From Tipula vernalis (Eukaryota; Arthropoda; Insecta; Diptera; Tipulidae): a stretch of 64,000 nucleotides of DNA. The translations under genes and the position numbers were made by a program. Below are positions 11,401-23,955 of the stretch, piece by piece. Position 1 is the first letter of the stretch. Each line of letters opens with the position of its first letter. Under the pieces are notes generated by a model. That model had not been told where the DNA came from. It saw nothing but the letters and a program-made list of their open reading frames with translations, and ran no database searches. The DNA is taken from assembly GCA_958295665.1 (NCBI GenBank), contig OY282558.1:185296015-185360014 (forward strand). The letters are read 5' to 3'.

Positions 11401-12767
11401 TCGCCTAGAAAAAAAAATAACAATTTGGCGCTAAATGAATACTAGATTAGTGTGGAGATCGTATGATTTTTTTTGATGACCGGGGTAATAAAACCAGATC
11501 GGTGAAAAAAAAAAAAATTTATGATTTTTTTTTTGGTCAGTTCTCGAATGATTTTCAAAACGATTGGAAGATTGAAAAACAGGAAAAAAAAACGCTAGAA
11601 TAAAATATTAATAGTTGAAGTTAAGTATCAAATTGATTGAGATATTGTAAACGGATTAATATTAGTGAATATAGTTTAATATTATAAAAATTAAATTGCT
11701 CTTTAAGTTTAAGTACAGTTTAAAAAAAAAATTAATAATAATAATAAGTACAGCATAAAGTATTAACAATACAGCAAATAAACGGAACTTTTAAGTTTAT
11801 AAAAAAAAAAAACATATTTCACAAAGTGTAATTTTAATCGTGAAATTCCTTAAATTGACAAAAAAAAACTAAAAATAAAAGAACGAACGAGTCATAATAT
11901 GTGAGTGAAAAATTATATTTGAGCTTTAAAAAAAAAAATAACGATCGAACCTTTTAGTGATCTTAATTCGTGATGTGTAATAAGTGGTAAATTGTTATTA
12001 ATAGTGTGAAATAAAATAATTAAAAGATAAATAATAAAAATAAAAAAAATACTAATAAACCAAAAATTTAATCGAAGGCAGAATAATTTAAAGTAACGGT
12101 ACTTGCGTATTCATAAAGTACAATGTACATTTATTGAGTGAATTTGATAAGTGAATTTTAAAAAGTTCTAACAAGTTCGTTTTTCTACAAAAAAAAAAAA
12201 TACTCATAACATTCTAATGAGAGAAAAACTACTTTTTACCACGAGTGATAAAAAAAAACTGTTAAGAAAACTTTAAAACAAAATTTTTTTTTTGACATAA
12301 ACAAGAAAAATTAAATAATAAAATTTATACGGAAAACGTCGTACATCAACATCAACAATTAATTCTATTACAGAGAAAATAAAAAAAGCGAAATGGTTTG
12401 TTTTAGTACTTTCCTTATGTGTGATTACGACATGAGAAATGCTTAATACTTTTCTTATGTACAACTTTTATTTAAACGATCGATTACTAAAAATTAGATA
12501 ACATAATTAAAATATTGTGTAATTAAAAACTATAAATTGGTAAAACTATATATTCTAAAAATGTAAAAAAATCATAGTAATGCATATAGATATTTAAATT
12601 AGAAAATTAATTTTTACAAACTTTTTTTTTGTTTCATATTTGAGTTTTTTACATTTTTAGTTATTTAGTCGCAAAAAATTACTGTAACAATTACTAATAA
12701 TATTATAATTCAATTACCTAATTTGTAATAATCGATCGTATACAAAAAATAAGTTGTATGTACATAC
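11401..12767. other. Very AT-rich, no gene seen
   Basis: Runs of A and T with many GTGAAA/AAAGTG-type low-complexity segments; no supported coding sequence. Confidence 0.5.
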
Positions 12768-15700
12768 CGATGGTTCAAAGGTAAAAGTCACTAACTGACA
12801 TAAATGCAAGTTGGAGAAATGGCATTTTGATTTTTGAGTTTTGTTATCCCGATTTATTTCATTAAGTGAGGATAATATTTATGTATAACATACGCATTGT
12901 GTAAGTGATAATGCCTGTAATAGTTTTTAGGAGAGTATAAAGAAACAAAACTTAAATTATTATAAAAAAAGGTAAAAACAACAATTAGTGAGTTTTACTT
13001 GAAATTTTTATATTCATATTTTTACAATTAGTGACTATTCTATACATAATTTGGTAAAAAATAAGGGAAACAAATAAACATGCAACAAAATTGTGTTATT
13101 GCACAATTATTCATTATTGTTTATTCATTGAAAAAATTTAATTTTAATATGCGTCCAATGAATCATGTTCAGCAAAATCAACAACATTTTTTTCGATGGT
13201 AGATTTTCATACCATGGATGTAGCTCATTTGGGATTACACCAGATTAACAAAGTCTGATGAGATCTTTTTTTTTCTGATCACTTATTGGTAGCAATGCAT
13301 TATAAGCTCTTTCAATGGTTAAGGGTTTCACCTTTACATTTCGCTTTCGAATTTTTGGTTTTAAATAATTAATGTCAATTTTGATGTAATTGGAAGTGTG
13401 GTCATATCTATAAAATATAATGTTCGGATCATTTTTCTGGTATTTAATACATTTCATTTTTAACCAACATGCTACATTGCCATTTTCGTCAATATTTCTG
13501 TTTTTTATAGGGTTCAAACTTAATTCTTTTAAATTAAAGAATTCGTTAAATTTCATTTCTTTTACTACATAAGCATCTTTTGTTTTATTCTTGTCTCTTT
13601 TCGATCTTGCCTGAATAAATATGTCGCTCCAATCTCTCATCATACAGATTTATTTGTTTTTTTAATATTCAATGGCTGCTTGCATAGAGTCACATTCCAT
13701 GTATTTCGGACAGCGTAAAGCAAAATTACTGCAACGTGTTGGTTACGATTTTGTCCTCCACAAGTATCTGAATACAAGGTCAACTCAGTTATAGATGCAG
13801 GTAATGAAGTAATGTGATTGAATAAAATGGAACCGATTTCAGAACTACCACGCTTTCCATTTAACTCATTCCAAAAATAACAAAAGCCATTTTGATTGTG
13901 TCCTTATTCATAAAGTGTTACTATTTAAAACATTAATCTTCCTGCTATAATACATTTGTGACGCTTCTGTGGATGGTATTTGTAAAACGCTCTGTAAATC
14001 AAATGTGGCAGCCTGGAAAGAAGAATCCGTATGTGCACGTTCTTTTTCATTATTTTTAGCTTCCATGCAATCATTTTTTCGTTTGATATGTAGTTCATAT
14101 TCATCTGTTAGTTCTAGTTTTTTGTTTGTATCAGCTAGTTTGTATTTTGTGCATGTGCTGCATTGATCCTTCTTCGGCTTATAGAATGAAATATTAAAAT
14201 CAATGCAAAAAATCCTACGATATGTTGCTGCTGATACCGGGAGCTCATTGCTTTCCTTACAAAATTCACAGTACATTTCATATATTTTAAGAATGGAAAG
14301 TGTACTGTCCAAATATTTCCTATTACTTGTTTTTCTGACGTAATACCCGGTGATTTTTTACCACGATTATCAGTTCCCTCAAAACTGTCACTAGAATTTT
14401 TTTTCGAAAACGCCGAGTTAATTGGTCCATTAGATATACACAAGGATTTATGAAAAAAACTTGAACACACTCTGATGCGATTACCTAGAGCATTAGCAAA
14501 GTAATAGGATCTGGAATGCAATCGCAAAGAATTTCCTGTTGTACGCTTTGGTTTTACAGACACAACATTTTTCAAAATAAAATCCTTTTGCCTGCAATAG
14601 CTGCTAATGGCCCAATAAAATTTGCAAATATCGATTCTCTCTTCCTGTGAGATATTTTCCTTGCAGCGAAATTTGCAGTTTGAACAGTCTACAGTTTTGG
14701 GCAATTTAGCATCTCTTAAACCTGTTTTTGTTACATAACGTAAGCACTGTGCACGTTTAACTTTAGCGACATTTGGTTTCCATGTAGCAGGATTTTGGGT
14801 ACGTTTACGATTTTTTTTGTTTAATTCGTCCTCTTTAGCAGTATCGGTTTGTTCATTAGTGTCATAAAAGTCAGATTCGCTTGTGCAAAACGAAGTATTT
14901 TCACAGTTCTCCGAATTCATTAAGGATGCCTAAAAAAATATGAAGTAATGGTCATTACATGTGATGACCATTTTAAAACTATCATGTAAAAAGCTTATGA
15001 TTTACATGCAACTAAACTGCAATTTACGTGCTACTGTACTGAAATAAATAACTTACATTCTCAAGTAATTGATCAGAATTTCCTTTATAATGATGCATTT
15101 CCAAGTCCAAAGAATAATCGGATGAAATTTTATATTCGAACGTTGGATCATTAAAAGAATCATCAGAAAATCCCATTCTTTCATCTGTAAGTATTTCGGG
15201 TATCTTAGATGGTCCCTGAAATGCAAAAAATTCAAATACCTAGTAAGCACTTTATTAAGTTAATAATAATTTTATTGAATAAATTAAATTAAATAATACT
15301 TACAGGTTTTACTTCTTCATTTCTAATATTTTTATTTATTTTTGATGCGGCTTTGGCCATTTCTACTAATTGTTTACCACGACTTAAATACATTATCACT
15401 TAAAAATTTCAAATTAAATTATATAAAATAATTATCTTGCTTAATAAAATGTACACTTTTTAAATGATTAATAAAATGATAATAAACATTGAATGTGATT
15501 TTGATGTTCAAAATCATTCAACTGTTTCTACTGGTACTTAGCAACGAAAATATGTACACTTTGCTGAAACTTTTTTAAACTTTAAACTTTCTAGTTTAAA
15601 TAAAATGCCATACAAAATACTTCGTGATGATAAATAAATTAACATTTTACCATAGTAATGACTTTTACCTGAAATAAATAACACAATATTGGAATAAAAT

Positions 15701-15913
15701 TATATTCTGGAAAAACTCACTAAATGTTATAATAACTTTTACCTTTTGAATTTAAAGAAATATATTATTTAGTGAGTTTTTCTTCACTAAAATCTAAGTA
15801 TAATGAAGGAAATAATTTTACAAGACTAAAGTTTAGTAAATTATAAAGTCATACATGTACTTATATCATTTTCGACGAAAATGCAGTTAGTGACTTTTAC
15901 CTTTGAACCATCG
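12768..15913 (-). mobile_element. Decayed DNA transposon, perfect 30-bp TIRs, DUF7869-type transposase
   Basis: The left TIR (12768 on, CGATGGTTCAAAGGTAAAAG then TCACTAACTG) is the perfect reverse complement of the right TIR ending at 15913. Element length is 3146 bp, almost the same as the related intact element at 35168-38292 (3125 bp), and both TIRs begin with CG. Flanks ACATAC (left) and ATATAT (right) give at most a degenerate target duplication. The TIRs are perfect although the gene is badly broken, suggesting mobilisation in trans or conserved binding sites. Confidence 0.85.
13245..15393 (-). pseudogene. DUF7869-type putative transposase, broken copy
   Basis: Exons can be traced: 15393-15304 (30 codons, starting at an ATG, donor GTAAGT), 15215-15057 (53 codons, donor GTAAGT) and a long exon from 14929. 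The long exon carries basic and Cys-rich segments, YKPKKDQCSTCTKYK (about 14165-14135), ATFDLQSVLQIPSTE (first acidic residue, about 13990), an FWNELNGKRGSSEIGS block (about 13855) and the signature SDTCGGQNRNQ (about 13770, second acidic residue). A C-terminal piece is at 13643-13245. Frameshifts fall near 14310, 13910 and 13650. The order matches the intact protein encoded at 35756-37797. The RNase-H-fold DDE reading and the name DUF7869 are from memory of similar proteins and need a profile search. Confidence 0.7.
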
Positions 15914-16479
15914 ATATATAAAAAAAACAAAAAAAGGTATTACGCATTTAACAATCGCACAATCAGGAAAAGGAAATTACTAAAATAAACCAACTCGATC
16001 TTTTTTTAATTTCTCTGTAAATAGACAGAAATAAAATTTCCCCACCCTCGGACATAGCATCGTACAAGAACGGCCGATTGTAATGACGTCACGAGTTTGC
16101 AACGCAATACTGAATATGTACTAACAGAGCCTACTCTATAAATAAGAGCCTCCACATTGACTGAATTTTTTAATTAGCTTAAAATAAAGTACATGAAATT
16201 TTTTCTTTACTATGAAACTATATGGGAAAACGATTGTTTTCATTTACATTTTTAGTCTATAACAATTATGAGCTTTTACATTATTTTTATACGAAAATGT
16301 TCATAAAACATGTAATTTTAATTGATTGAAAAATCGAATCATGAAAAAGTTTATTTCTTAGTGAAAATCCTCTTGGAATATAAACTATTGCTAAACTTTT
16401 ATGGAATGTTGTTGTTGTAAAATACGTCATAACATTAAATTTATAAACAAATATAACCATCTCTTTTTAGTCTCCTTCT

Positions 16480-16543
16480 AAAAGCATCGCCACATGACAA
16501 AAATCTGCCCGAATACAGATTCATATCATGTGGCAATGCTTTA
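16480..16543 (+). ncRNA. Pre-miRNA-like hairpin candidate
   Basis: AAAGCATCGCCACATGA on the 5' arm pairs with TCATGTGGCAATGCTTT on the 3' arm with one internal mismatch. A second helix AATCTG/CAGATT closes an 8-nt loop. The stem of about 24 bp, the small asymmetric bulge and the total of about 64 nt resemble an animal miRNA precursor. I do not recognise the mature sequence. The alternative is a remnant of a small inverted-repeat transposon. Confidence 0.3.
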
Positions 16544-17648
16544 TAAACGACTTTTGTTTAAACCATAGATGTCGCCTACAATTAAAACCATATAAAAAAA
16601 ATCTAATAGGTGATCGAACCGATCGGATTCAAAAATCGGTCTGATTTTTGATTCGGTTAAACATATTTTTGGTGGCTTCACTCTATAGTAATAACTAAAT
16701 TGTAATTATAATTAATTTAATACAATTTTTTTTATAAATTTATTATAGTTAAACCATTGCTCTGAAAGAAATTATGTTAATTTTACGTAAAAACTTTTCT
16801 TTCAAATCGTTTACTCAGCCCGAATCCCTGTTGTTTTTATTTGTGTGTTAAGTGACATCTAGGAATGGGAATAATAAGTAAGAGCTATTTTATTTTATAC
16901 ACCGCTCTCAAATGTTATGACAATTCAAATATTCTAAACAAAAACTTATTTTGGATGTGTCAATAATTTTTGGGAATAAAAATCGATGCCAAATATTAAT
17001 CATGTTGTATTTATTTTCAGCTGTGACTTAATTTAAATAATAATTCTAATACTTGAGAAATAAATAAGGCATTTATGTTACAGTTAATGTTTGTTGGTCA
17101 TTTCGTTTATTTGTGATGCATAACAATCTGGGTTGATTTGATTTTTTTGATTTCTTCTCGCTCAATGCATATTATTATAATTTTTTCTCTTTGACTCTCT
17201 TTGATTTATTTTAATTTTGGCTGTTCAACGTATTGTCTTTTTTTTACCATTGATTTTAGTTGTGAATAAGTGATGACGTCATTAAATAGAATATTCTCTT
17301 TTTAATACATATTGTTGTTGTTGTAGAACGTTTTTTAATTTAATTCCTTTATTTTCTTTTGATTATATCTGGAAAATGGGGAAGCTTGAGAATCTGTGCT
17401 TTAAATGAGTTAGTCATTGAGTTGTTTATTAGCGATTTCAGAAAAAATTATTTATCTAAGTTTAATTTTTAATTCATATTTTTTCGTCAATCGAAATCGC
17501 GTTTTTTCATACAAACTCTATGAAAATAAATTATTTTTTAGTGTTTCTATGTCCTTTATTTTAAGTTCATTTTTTACATGCCGGCTCTATTCATATCAAG
17601 ATGGTTCTGGTACTAACTAAAGAAAATAAACAAAATCATTTTATTTTC

Positions 17649-17693
17649 ATACTTTTTGTTTTGTTATTTTGTTTTGTTATTTTGTTTTGTTTT
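17649..17693 (+). repeat. TTTTG-rich simple repeat
   Basis: Alternating TTTTG and TTATTTTG units. Confidence 0.7.
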
Positions 17694-18007
17694 GATTTTA
17701 GTCTCTCTCGTTGTTTTGTAGCCAACAATTTTAAAAATCTGTGAAACGGTGTTGAATGAGAATACAATGCAAAATATTAATACTATAATTAAATACCATA
17801 GTTTATTGTCAATGGAATGAAAATTCATTTTTGGCGGTATTTAAAAATTTATTAAATACGAAACCAAAATATTTAAAAAAAAAAAAAAATTCCATAGAAC
17901 TTTTACGATTTGTATGTGAATATTTTTGTTTGTTATCCTATAACACATAGCTACATAGGATACGCCATTTTGTTTTGTGCTCACACGGCCTTTAATACGT
18001 AGGCATT

Positions 18008-18512
18008 GATTATACTATAGACAAATTTTCTCTCCATAATTCGTGTGTTTTGTTTTATCTACAATTTGTATGCTTATTCTCCCTCCAATGCCATGCCAGG
18101 CTTGTAGAACTAAGTACCGCTGTTTGAACAAAGTACAGTCGATATGATTTTTCAACAGTTTGTTTTCTTTTCGCATGAAATTTGATCAAATTTATTTTGA
18201 ATGCCTATATTACATCAAAATGGGACTTAAATTGCATTGTTAGTGTCTCCTTGAATGGTACAATTGTGCATGTGCATTATTTAGTTATAGCTATACAACA
18301 CTTATCGACCGTTGTTTATCATAAAACTGATTTTTTGAAAAAGTTCTGAATTGGAAAAACCAAACATATGTTTATCCAAATGCAATAAAATGAATGCGTT
18401 ATAATCAATTTGTTGAACAACTGCAGGATTTCACGAATACAAATATTTCCTCCGGAAATACCGGACACCCTCCTAGTATTAAATAAAATAGGAAAAATCG
18501 ATTTTCGATCAA
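18008..18512. other. 3' flank of P450 gene 1, no gene seen
   Basis: AT-rich intergenic sequence between the 7.2-kb interval and the P450 gene. Confidence 0.4.
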
Positions 18513-18518
18513 TTTATT
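18513..18518 (-). terminator. Candidate polyadenylation signal of P450 gene 1
   Basis: AATAAA on the minus strand about 108 bp after the stop codon of the gene at 18626-20510. Confidence 0.35.
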
Positions 18519-18625
18519 AAATTTTTTACATAACTAAACTTCTTAAAATTTTGTTAGTAAACTTTCCTTTTTCTTAATTTCCTATTTACGTATTTTTCCA
18601 TACCATTTCATTAGTATTACCTTTC

Positions 18626-20510
18626 CTAATATTCAACATCGTTAAAAACAAAATGTAATTTCCCAACTGGAACATTTATAAAATCACTGTGATATTTTAA
18701 GTCCTCTTTACTATTCCACACAATGTGGTAGTCACGAAGTAGTCGTGCGACTAAACATTCCACCTCTAGTTCTGCAAATCGTCGGCCAATACACGACCGT
18801 GCACCAAAACCAAATGGTAAAAATGCGAAGGGATGTATAGGTGTTTTGGTTGCTGAGCTCTGCAACCATCTCTCAGGTATGAACTTGTCTGGTTCGGGAA
18901 ACTGTTCTGCGTCAAGTTGTGGAACTAAATTAGCCATGGAAATGTCAACCTGCGTGCGTGTGAGAAACGAATGGTCAGAATGAAACTTAATTTCATTTTA
19001 AAATTTAAATTACTTACACCCTTTGGTATTTGGTATCCTTGAAGTACTAAATTTTGTCCGGTCTCACGAAAATTACCAACCACAACTGGGTTTAGACGGG
19101 TAGCTTCTTTCAAGCATGCTCTTAAATATGGAATATTTAGCAAATGATCTGGTTCCAATAATGATTCTTTGGTTGGTAAAAATGTTAAAATTTCTTCACG
19201 CAATTTTTGTTGCTTATCAGGATTTCTAGATAATGCATATAACACGGTTAATGCCATAGTACCGGTTGTATCAGCACCAGCAAGGAGCATATCAGCCGCC
19301 ATTGTAACAGCAGTTGTTCGATCAATTTTAATTAATTTTTGTAAAATACTTTCCTCTTCCTCTCGTGGATCATTTTTCTTTGCCTCCATTTGATCCAATG
19401 ATCGTTGGATGCAATTTAAAATTATTTCGGTGATGCCATCTAAATTTTTCATGAACCTCTTAAATAATGGCGTTTTGTAATAGCGCCACAGTGAGGCTGA
19501 CAGTTCCAATTTATACAGATTGATAAATATTTCACGAGCAGCCATCACTAATTTATGGCCTTCAGAATTGGGATCATCGTTGAGTATTGCATTAAGCCTT
19601 GTATCTAATGCAATAAATGAGATTGATTCGATCGCCCATTTATGTACGTCAGTATTAAAATTATCCCACACTTGATTGTTACTATCACGATCTCGACGAA
19701 TTCTAAAATGAATTGTGACGTGCAAATAAGTATTAGTATTAGAAGCTATTTGGTTTCAAACGCACTTTTGTGAAAGTTCTTGGGCAATTTGATCGACACC
19801 AGGTACATATTGTTTAACAATTTTAGGTGGTAACATCACTGGATTCACTTTTGTACGGACAGATTGCCATTTTTCGCCTTGCCTAAAAGAGAGATAATTT
19901 TATTTTTGTTTAAATCAAATTTTATCAAGCTTAATTAATCATAATTAGCTAGATAAAGAAATTCATTTACTCGGCTACAAGTCCACTATTATTTCCGAAT
20001 ATTTCAGGCCTCAATACGGTACGATAATATTTAACGGTTTCATTACCATTGCGTATTGGCCATACCCCTTCCGTACGTAATACCTTTTCAAAATCGTTCG
20101 GATCATAAGTACAAACGATATCCTTTCGCCCTGGTATTCCACTGATTTTTACTATTTTGCCATAATTTTGATTAAGCGTAAGAAGAAATTTTTTAAATTC
20201 TACATTGTAAAATTTGCCGCCTGGTAAAAAATGACGTATACCAATAGATGGAATTTTTTTATATGGTAAGGCATTGTCCCATTCCTCCACCTCAGTTGCC
20301 TTTAAACATCGAATTTTAATTTATTTTATCAATTTTTTTTTTTCTAGATAAGATAAAATTGTTAAATTTTACCAATTAAGGTTTGTATTATAACTTGTAT
20401 ACCTTAAATTCTGGCTTAGTCGATAAATTTCTTGAAATATTAAAACAGTTACGTTGCAATGTTAAAGCAACTCTTTGATGCGTCACCACTGTTTTAACAC
20501 TCTTAAACAT
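18626..20510 (-). CDS. CYP12-like: Mitochondrial cytochrome P450, CYP12-like (gene 1)
   Basis: Five exons join cleanly: 20510-20403, 20299-19971, 19882-19766, 19702-19018 and 18949-18626 (introns 103, 88, 63, 68 nt, all GT..AG), giving 520 aa. Residues 1-36 are a basic, Ser/Asn-rich presequence (MFKSVKTVVT...) fitting mitochondrial import. Helix C WQSVR lies in exon 3. The I-helix oxygen-binding motif AGADTT is at 326-331, ExxR (EATR) at 384-387, PERW at 438-441, and the haem loop FGFGARSCIG carries the axial cysteine at 466. The basic RRFAELE after the Cys suits adrenodoxin-type partners. CYP12 enzymes are insect mitochondrial monooxygenases, some linked to xenobiotic or insecticide metabolism; the substrate here is unknown. 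The gene looks intact and is a paralogue of the one at 51831-53805. Confidence 0.93.
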
Positions 20511-21300
20511 TCTTAATATTGGTAAATATTAAATACAACTGTAAAAATTAACCTTTATCGGTTGAGAACCAAATAAAGACTGAATAGTTGACATTGTTCA
20601 TTGAAATTGCAAAATATGGCGATAACAATATATTATCTTATGTTCGAAGAGTATTTTAAGAATCACGCTCTTATTGAGTAGCTTGTCAGTTTTGAGGTTT
20701 CACATTTCACATTTAATAAATTTATTGTTATCGCTGCAGGTAATTCTAGTCTGTTTCCAGTGGCAGCTGCTAACTTAAATTTTCACGCATGCAATAAATC
20801 GAACTCATTTTTTATATTGTTTTTGACTTATTTACATATTGGTTTGGTTACTTTGGAAAAACCAACTCTAATCTTTCGCTCTAATAAAAAACTGTTTAAT
20901 CATTCTGCAAAGAACAAGTCATAGATAGGTATTGATAGTTATTTTCAAAACAGGCCAAATTTTGATTTAAATTGACTTCATTATAAAAATAAAGGCTCAT
21001 TTTACTTAAATATTGGAAAAACCAAAATGTTCGAAAGAATTAGGATCAAACCCGAGAAGAGGAAGTGACGAAAAAATAAATGTATGTATGTACAATACTA
21101 AAATGTTTTTAAAATTATGCTAAATTGTTGCTAATTTACATTTATGCGGGTAAATTAGCCATTGCAGTACGTTCTATGATTACCCAAAACACATGTTATT
21201 CCTTTTAATAATATTTATTGAACTATAATCCATTATAGGATGTCACGCATACATTTCCTCGGGTCTTCTGTTAGTATGATTTACCTTCTTAAGCGGTTTT
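20511..21300. promoter_or_regulatory. Upstream region of P450 gene 1, no element assigned
   Basis: AT-rich sequence upstream of the minus-strand start codon at 20510. It must contain the promoter, but no convincing TATA box or initiator stood out. Confidence 0.3.
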
Positions 21301-21309
21301 GGAAGTAGA

Positions 21310-21960
21310 TTATTAACTTTAGTTAACCTCTCCTTCCGTCTCCCCGACTACTGTAGCATTTTTCAAGCTGAAGTAACTGCCATAAAGGAAGTCGTAGACT
21401 GGTTGAAGTATAATGTATAATCGGTTTGTGATATTCACATATATACGAACAGTCAGGCTGCCATTAAAGCGCTTCAGTCAAACCTCCTCACGTTGAAAGT
21501 AGTCCAGAACTCTCTCTCATCTCTTAATGAGACGACAGACCAGTTCAACATCCACATTACATGGGTGCCATCACATTTCATAAGTACAGAAAATATAAAC
21601 GCCGATGAACTGGCTCAAAGTGGTACAACGGACCACTTTTCAGAAAGCAGAAAGTGTATTTAAATGCCTCTTGCGTTATGCAAACTGCTGCTTCAGGAAG
21701 AAACTAGCAAGCTGACGAATGACAGATGATCAAGTATCACCTCATGCGTAATAACTCGGCAAGTCTGGCCAAAGTTGGACTTAGCGAGATCACCCCTCTT
21801 CAAGGACCTGACGAACCTCTGTAGGTAGGACGTCAGGAGTATCCAGCGATTTGTTAACAGCTCAAACTGGTTTCAATGAGTTGGAGGAAACAATTTTTTG
21901 TGGTATGGCTACGGACCATTTTTGTGTCTATGCCTGGTCCTAGTGGACCGCCACCTACAC
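21310..21960 (+). mobile_element. 5'-truncated LOA-type non-LTR fragment (RNase H and 3' tail)
   Basis: About 21345-21660 is nearly the same as 26555-26880 in the larger LOA copy. It encodes the RNase H block with the acidic motifs (IYT.SQAAIKALQS, WVPSHF). Stops and a deletion of the Cys-rich segment mark it as dead. It ends in CCTAACCTAACCTAC, a tail typical of non-LTR 3' ends. Confidence 0.8.
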
Positions 21961-22400
21961 CTAACCTAACCTACGGTGGAATTTGAAAAAGTTTTTAGCT
22001 TCGTCATTTTTGTTTAATTTATCACTGACCAGAGAAAGTAATGTTTTCGGTTTCTTGACGGATATCAGAGCAGCGGGTGTTGAACCAGTAACCGTAGACG
22101 GCGTATTTCTATATGAAAACAAAAAATTGAAAACTTGCGACTGAATATCCAAATTACTATCCTCCGATAGATTTTTATGTAAACAAAATTTAACAGTTTG
22201 AACACCTTTCTCCGCTAATCCGTTACTCTCCGGATGAAACGGAGGACTGTGCTTCAAAATAATATCCTGGGCCTGACAAAATTTCTCGAACAAAAGAGAA
22301 TTAAATGGCGGTCCATTATCACTGAAGATTACGTTAGGAAAACCAATCTTCTTTCAGGTAATTTCAATCTTCGAAAAACATTTTGCACTTCAGTTTTATA
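21961..22400 (-). pseudogene. Ty3/gypsy integrase fragment
   Basis: The minus-strand frame (22293-21961 and the adjoining upstream frame to about 22370) reads the integrase core: FSDNGPPFNS (second catalytic Asp), then a block with HSPPFHPESNGLAEKGVQT (Glu of the DD35E triad within NGLAEK), then YRNTPSTVTGSTPA. It is truncated on both sides by the LOA copies. No LTRs are attached. Confidence 0.85.
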
Positions 22401-22689
22401 CAATAAATAAATATCCATTCATTTAATAAAACTATGAGGTGGTCAGGTGTGAAGTTGCTCGGGGGATTCAAGTTGACACTTGCGGTTAGTTCCGTAACTT
22501 GCAACTTCCACAAGTGCTCGTGTTACCTCCACGTGGTGACCGCTGGTAACTAGATTGCTGATTCTTTGGCTTCTAGGCTAAAAAATGCGAAGCTAAAGGA
22601 GTCAACCTTAAACAAATCGCTGGGTTGGGTTAAGGTGTTAATCGTACCGATCCCATAATCGACCAGACTGGGGGCCCAGCGTTCAAAAT

Positions 22690-23953
22690 AGCTCAGTTGC
22701 TAACGGTGGATCCGGATACTTGGCGCTCTCCGGATTAAGTAGCCTTATCTGAGTACTGCGGATCTCTGCACAGATGGACACTTCTTCCTCCGCTACTCGT
22801 GGGAACAATTGTGGATCTTGATAAGAACATAAAACAACAAAAAGAGTCCGGCTCTCTAAATAATTCGGAAAATGTGGACAACGATGCGGGTCACCAAATC
22901 TGAGTATACAAATACAAAGCGGAACCAAAGCACGAACGAAACCGGTTCCTCAAAACCAACCTATCTAATACTAGGAGGAAAGCCTTGAGGGGCCTGGATA
23001 AGATAAATAGCATCTCGCCAGAAGACAGAATGGATAAGGACAAAGCCACGCTTGTGTGGGCAAAAAAAAGTCACCGAGAAAAAGTCGAAAGGCCCTTCAG
23101 CTGGCTCACAGCTTAAAAGAAATAGATCTCAGGAGGAAAGTCCTCAGATCGCAAAGCGAACAAAACTCCATGCTTCCGCTATGAGGCCTTTTAACGAGGT
23201 CTTCAAGAATCAGCTGGTTGTGGCGGTTATTGACAAATCCCAAGAGGACGGCAGTATCACGCCCGCCAATTGGGGGAAGGTGGAAGGGGTCTTAGCCACC
23301 GCCTACCTGAAAGTCCTGGCGGAAAATCTAGGACCTGCTCCGACTTCTCGGGGCGCGAGCTGGCACAAGAATCAGGTGAAACTGACTGCCTGTGCAGATC
23401 AGAGGTCCCAGCTGCTTTATATGAAGGCAGTGGGGGGACTTGGCGAGGCATGGCCCGGAGCCAGCCTTGGTGTGATTGATAGGCAGGAGATCCCCTGCAG
23501 ACCAAGAGCTAGGGTGTACATCTCTTCGGAGTCTAGTGATCCGAAGGTGATACTCCAGTTGTTGCAGGTTGGCAACCCGAAGTTGCCAACGCACAACTGG
23601 AAAGTTGCTAAGCTCGAGGAGACAAAGGTTAACTATAGGTCAGCTGTTATCATCTTAAACAGGGAGTCACTGACTGCACTGAAAAAACCAACGGTTTAAT
23701 TAACTGAGGTTTCAGTGCAGTCACACTCGAGGTGTACAAGAAGGACGCGGATAAGCCGGAGGCTCCGAAGTCAGCTTCAGAAAATACCGCGGTGCTTGAT
23801 AGCTCATCTGCGTGCGCGGAGGTAGCCAGCCAAGCGGAAACTCTCTCCTCGGACACGGAGATGTCAACGTCCAAGGAATCTTTAAAGAGGCTCTCAGAGG
23901 AATTCTCAACAGGGGATGACTCTGATGTTACTGTGGTGGAGAAGAGGCTGTAG
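22690..23953 (+). pseudogene. LOA ORF1 (gag-like), frameshifted
   Basis: The frame 23052-23699 is a Lys-rich N-terminus followed by a globular domain (AVIDKSQEDGSITPANW, GASWHKNQVKL, RARVYISSESSDP) that resembles the ORF1 domain annotated DUF4780 in insect LOA/Jockey-type elements. It continues out of frame at 23732-23953 with a Ser/Glu-rich tail just before the endonuclease start. Frame breaks occur near 23066 and 23698. ORF1 proteins coat the element RNA. There are no CCHC knuckles in the visible part. Confidence 0.65.
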
Positions 23954-23955
23954 AG

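Larger units (their letters stand above)
15914..17959. other. No gene seen; hairpin and simple repeats inside
   Basis: Contains the short hairpin at 16480-16543 and a TTTTG-rich simple repeat (about 17649-17693). No supported coding sequence. Confidence 0.45.
10784..18007. mobile_element. Possible 7.2-kb composite element bounded by AATGCCT...TTAAAGGCCGTGT inverted termini
   Basis: The left end 10784-10830 (AATGCCT, TTAAAGGCCGTGT, AACACCAAAA) is matched in reverse complement by 17960-18007 (AATGCCT, TTAAAGGCCGTGT, AGCACAAAAC), roughly 36 of 45 positions. The sequence just inside the left end is repeat family B, also found at 29520-30320. The interval contains the 3.15-kb transposon at 12768-15913. 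No transposase outside that nested copy is visible, so the outer unit is either non-autonomous or the pairing of ends is coincidental. Confidence 0.4.

Noticed and set aside
18626..20510. P450 gene 1 as a fragmented pseudogene
   Set aside because: All four gaps between frames have GT..AG ends with correct phase and sum to 520 codons with complete motifs.
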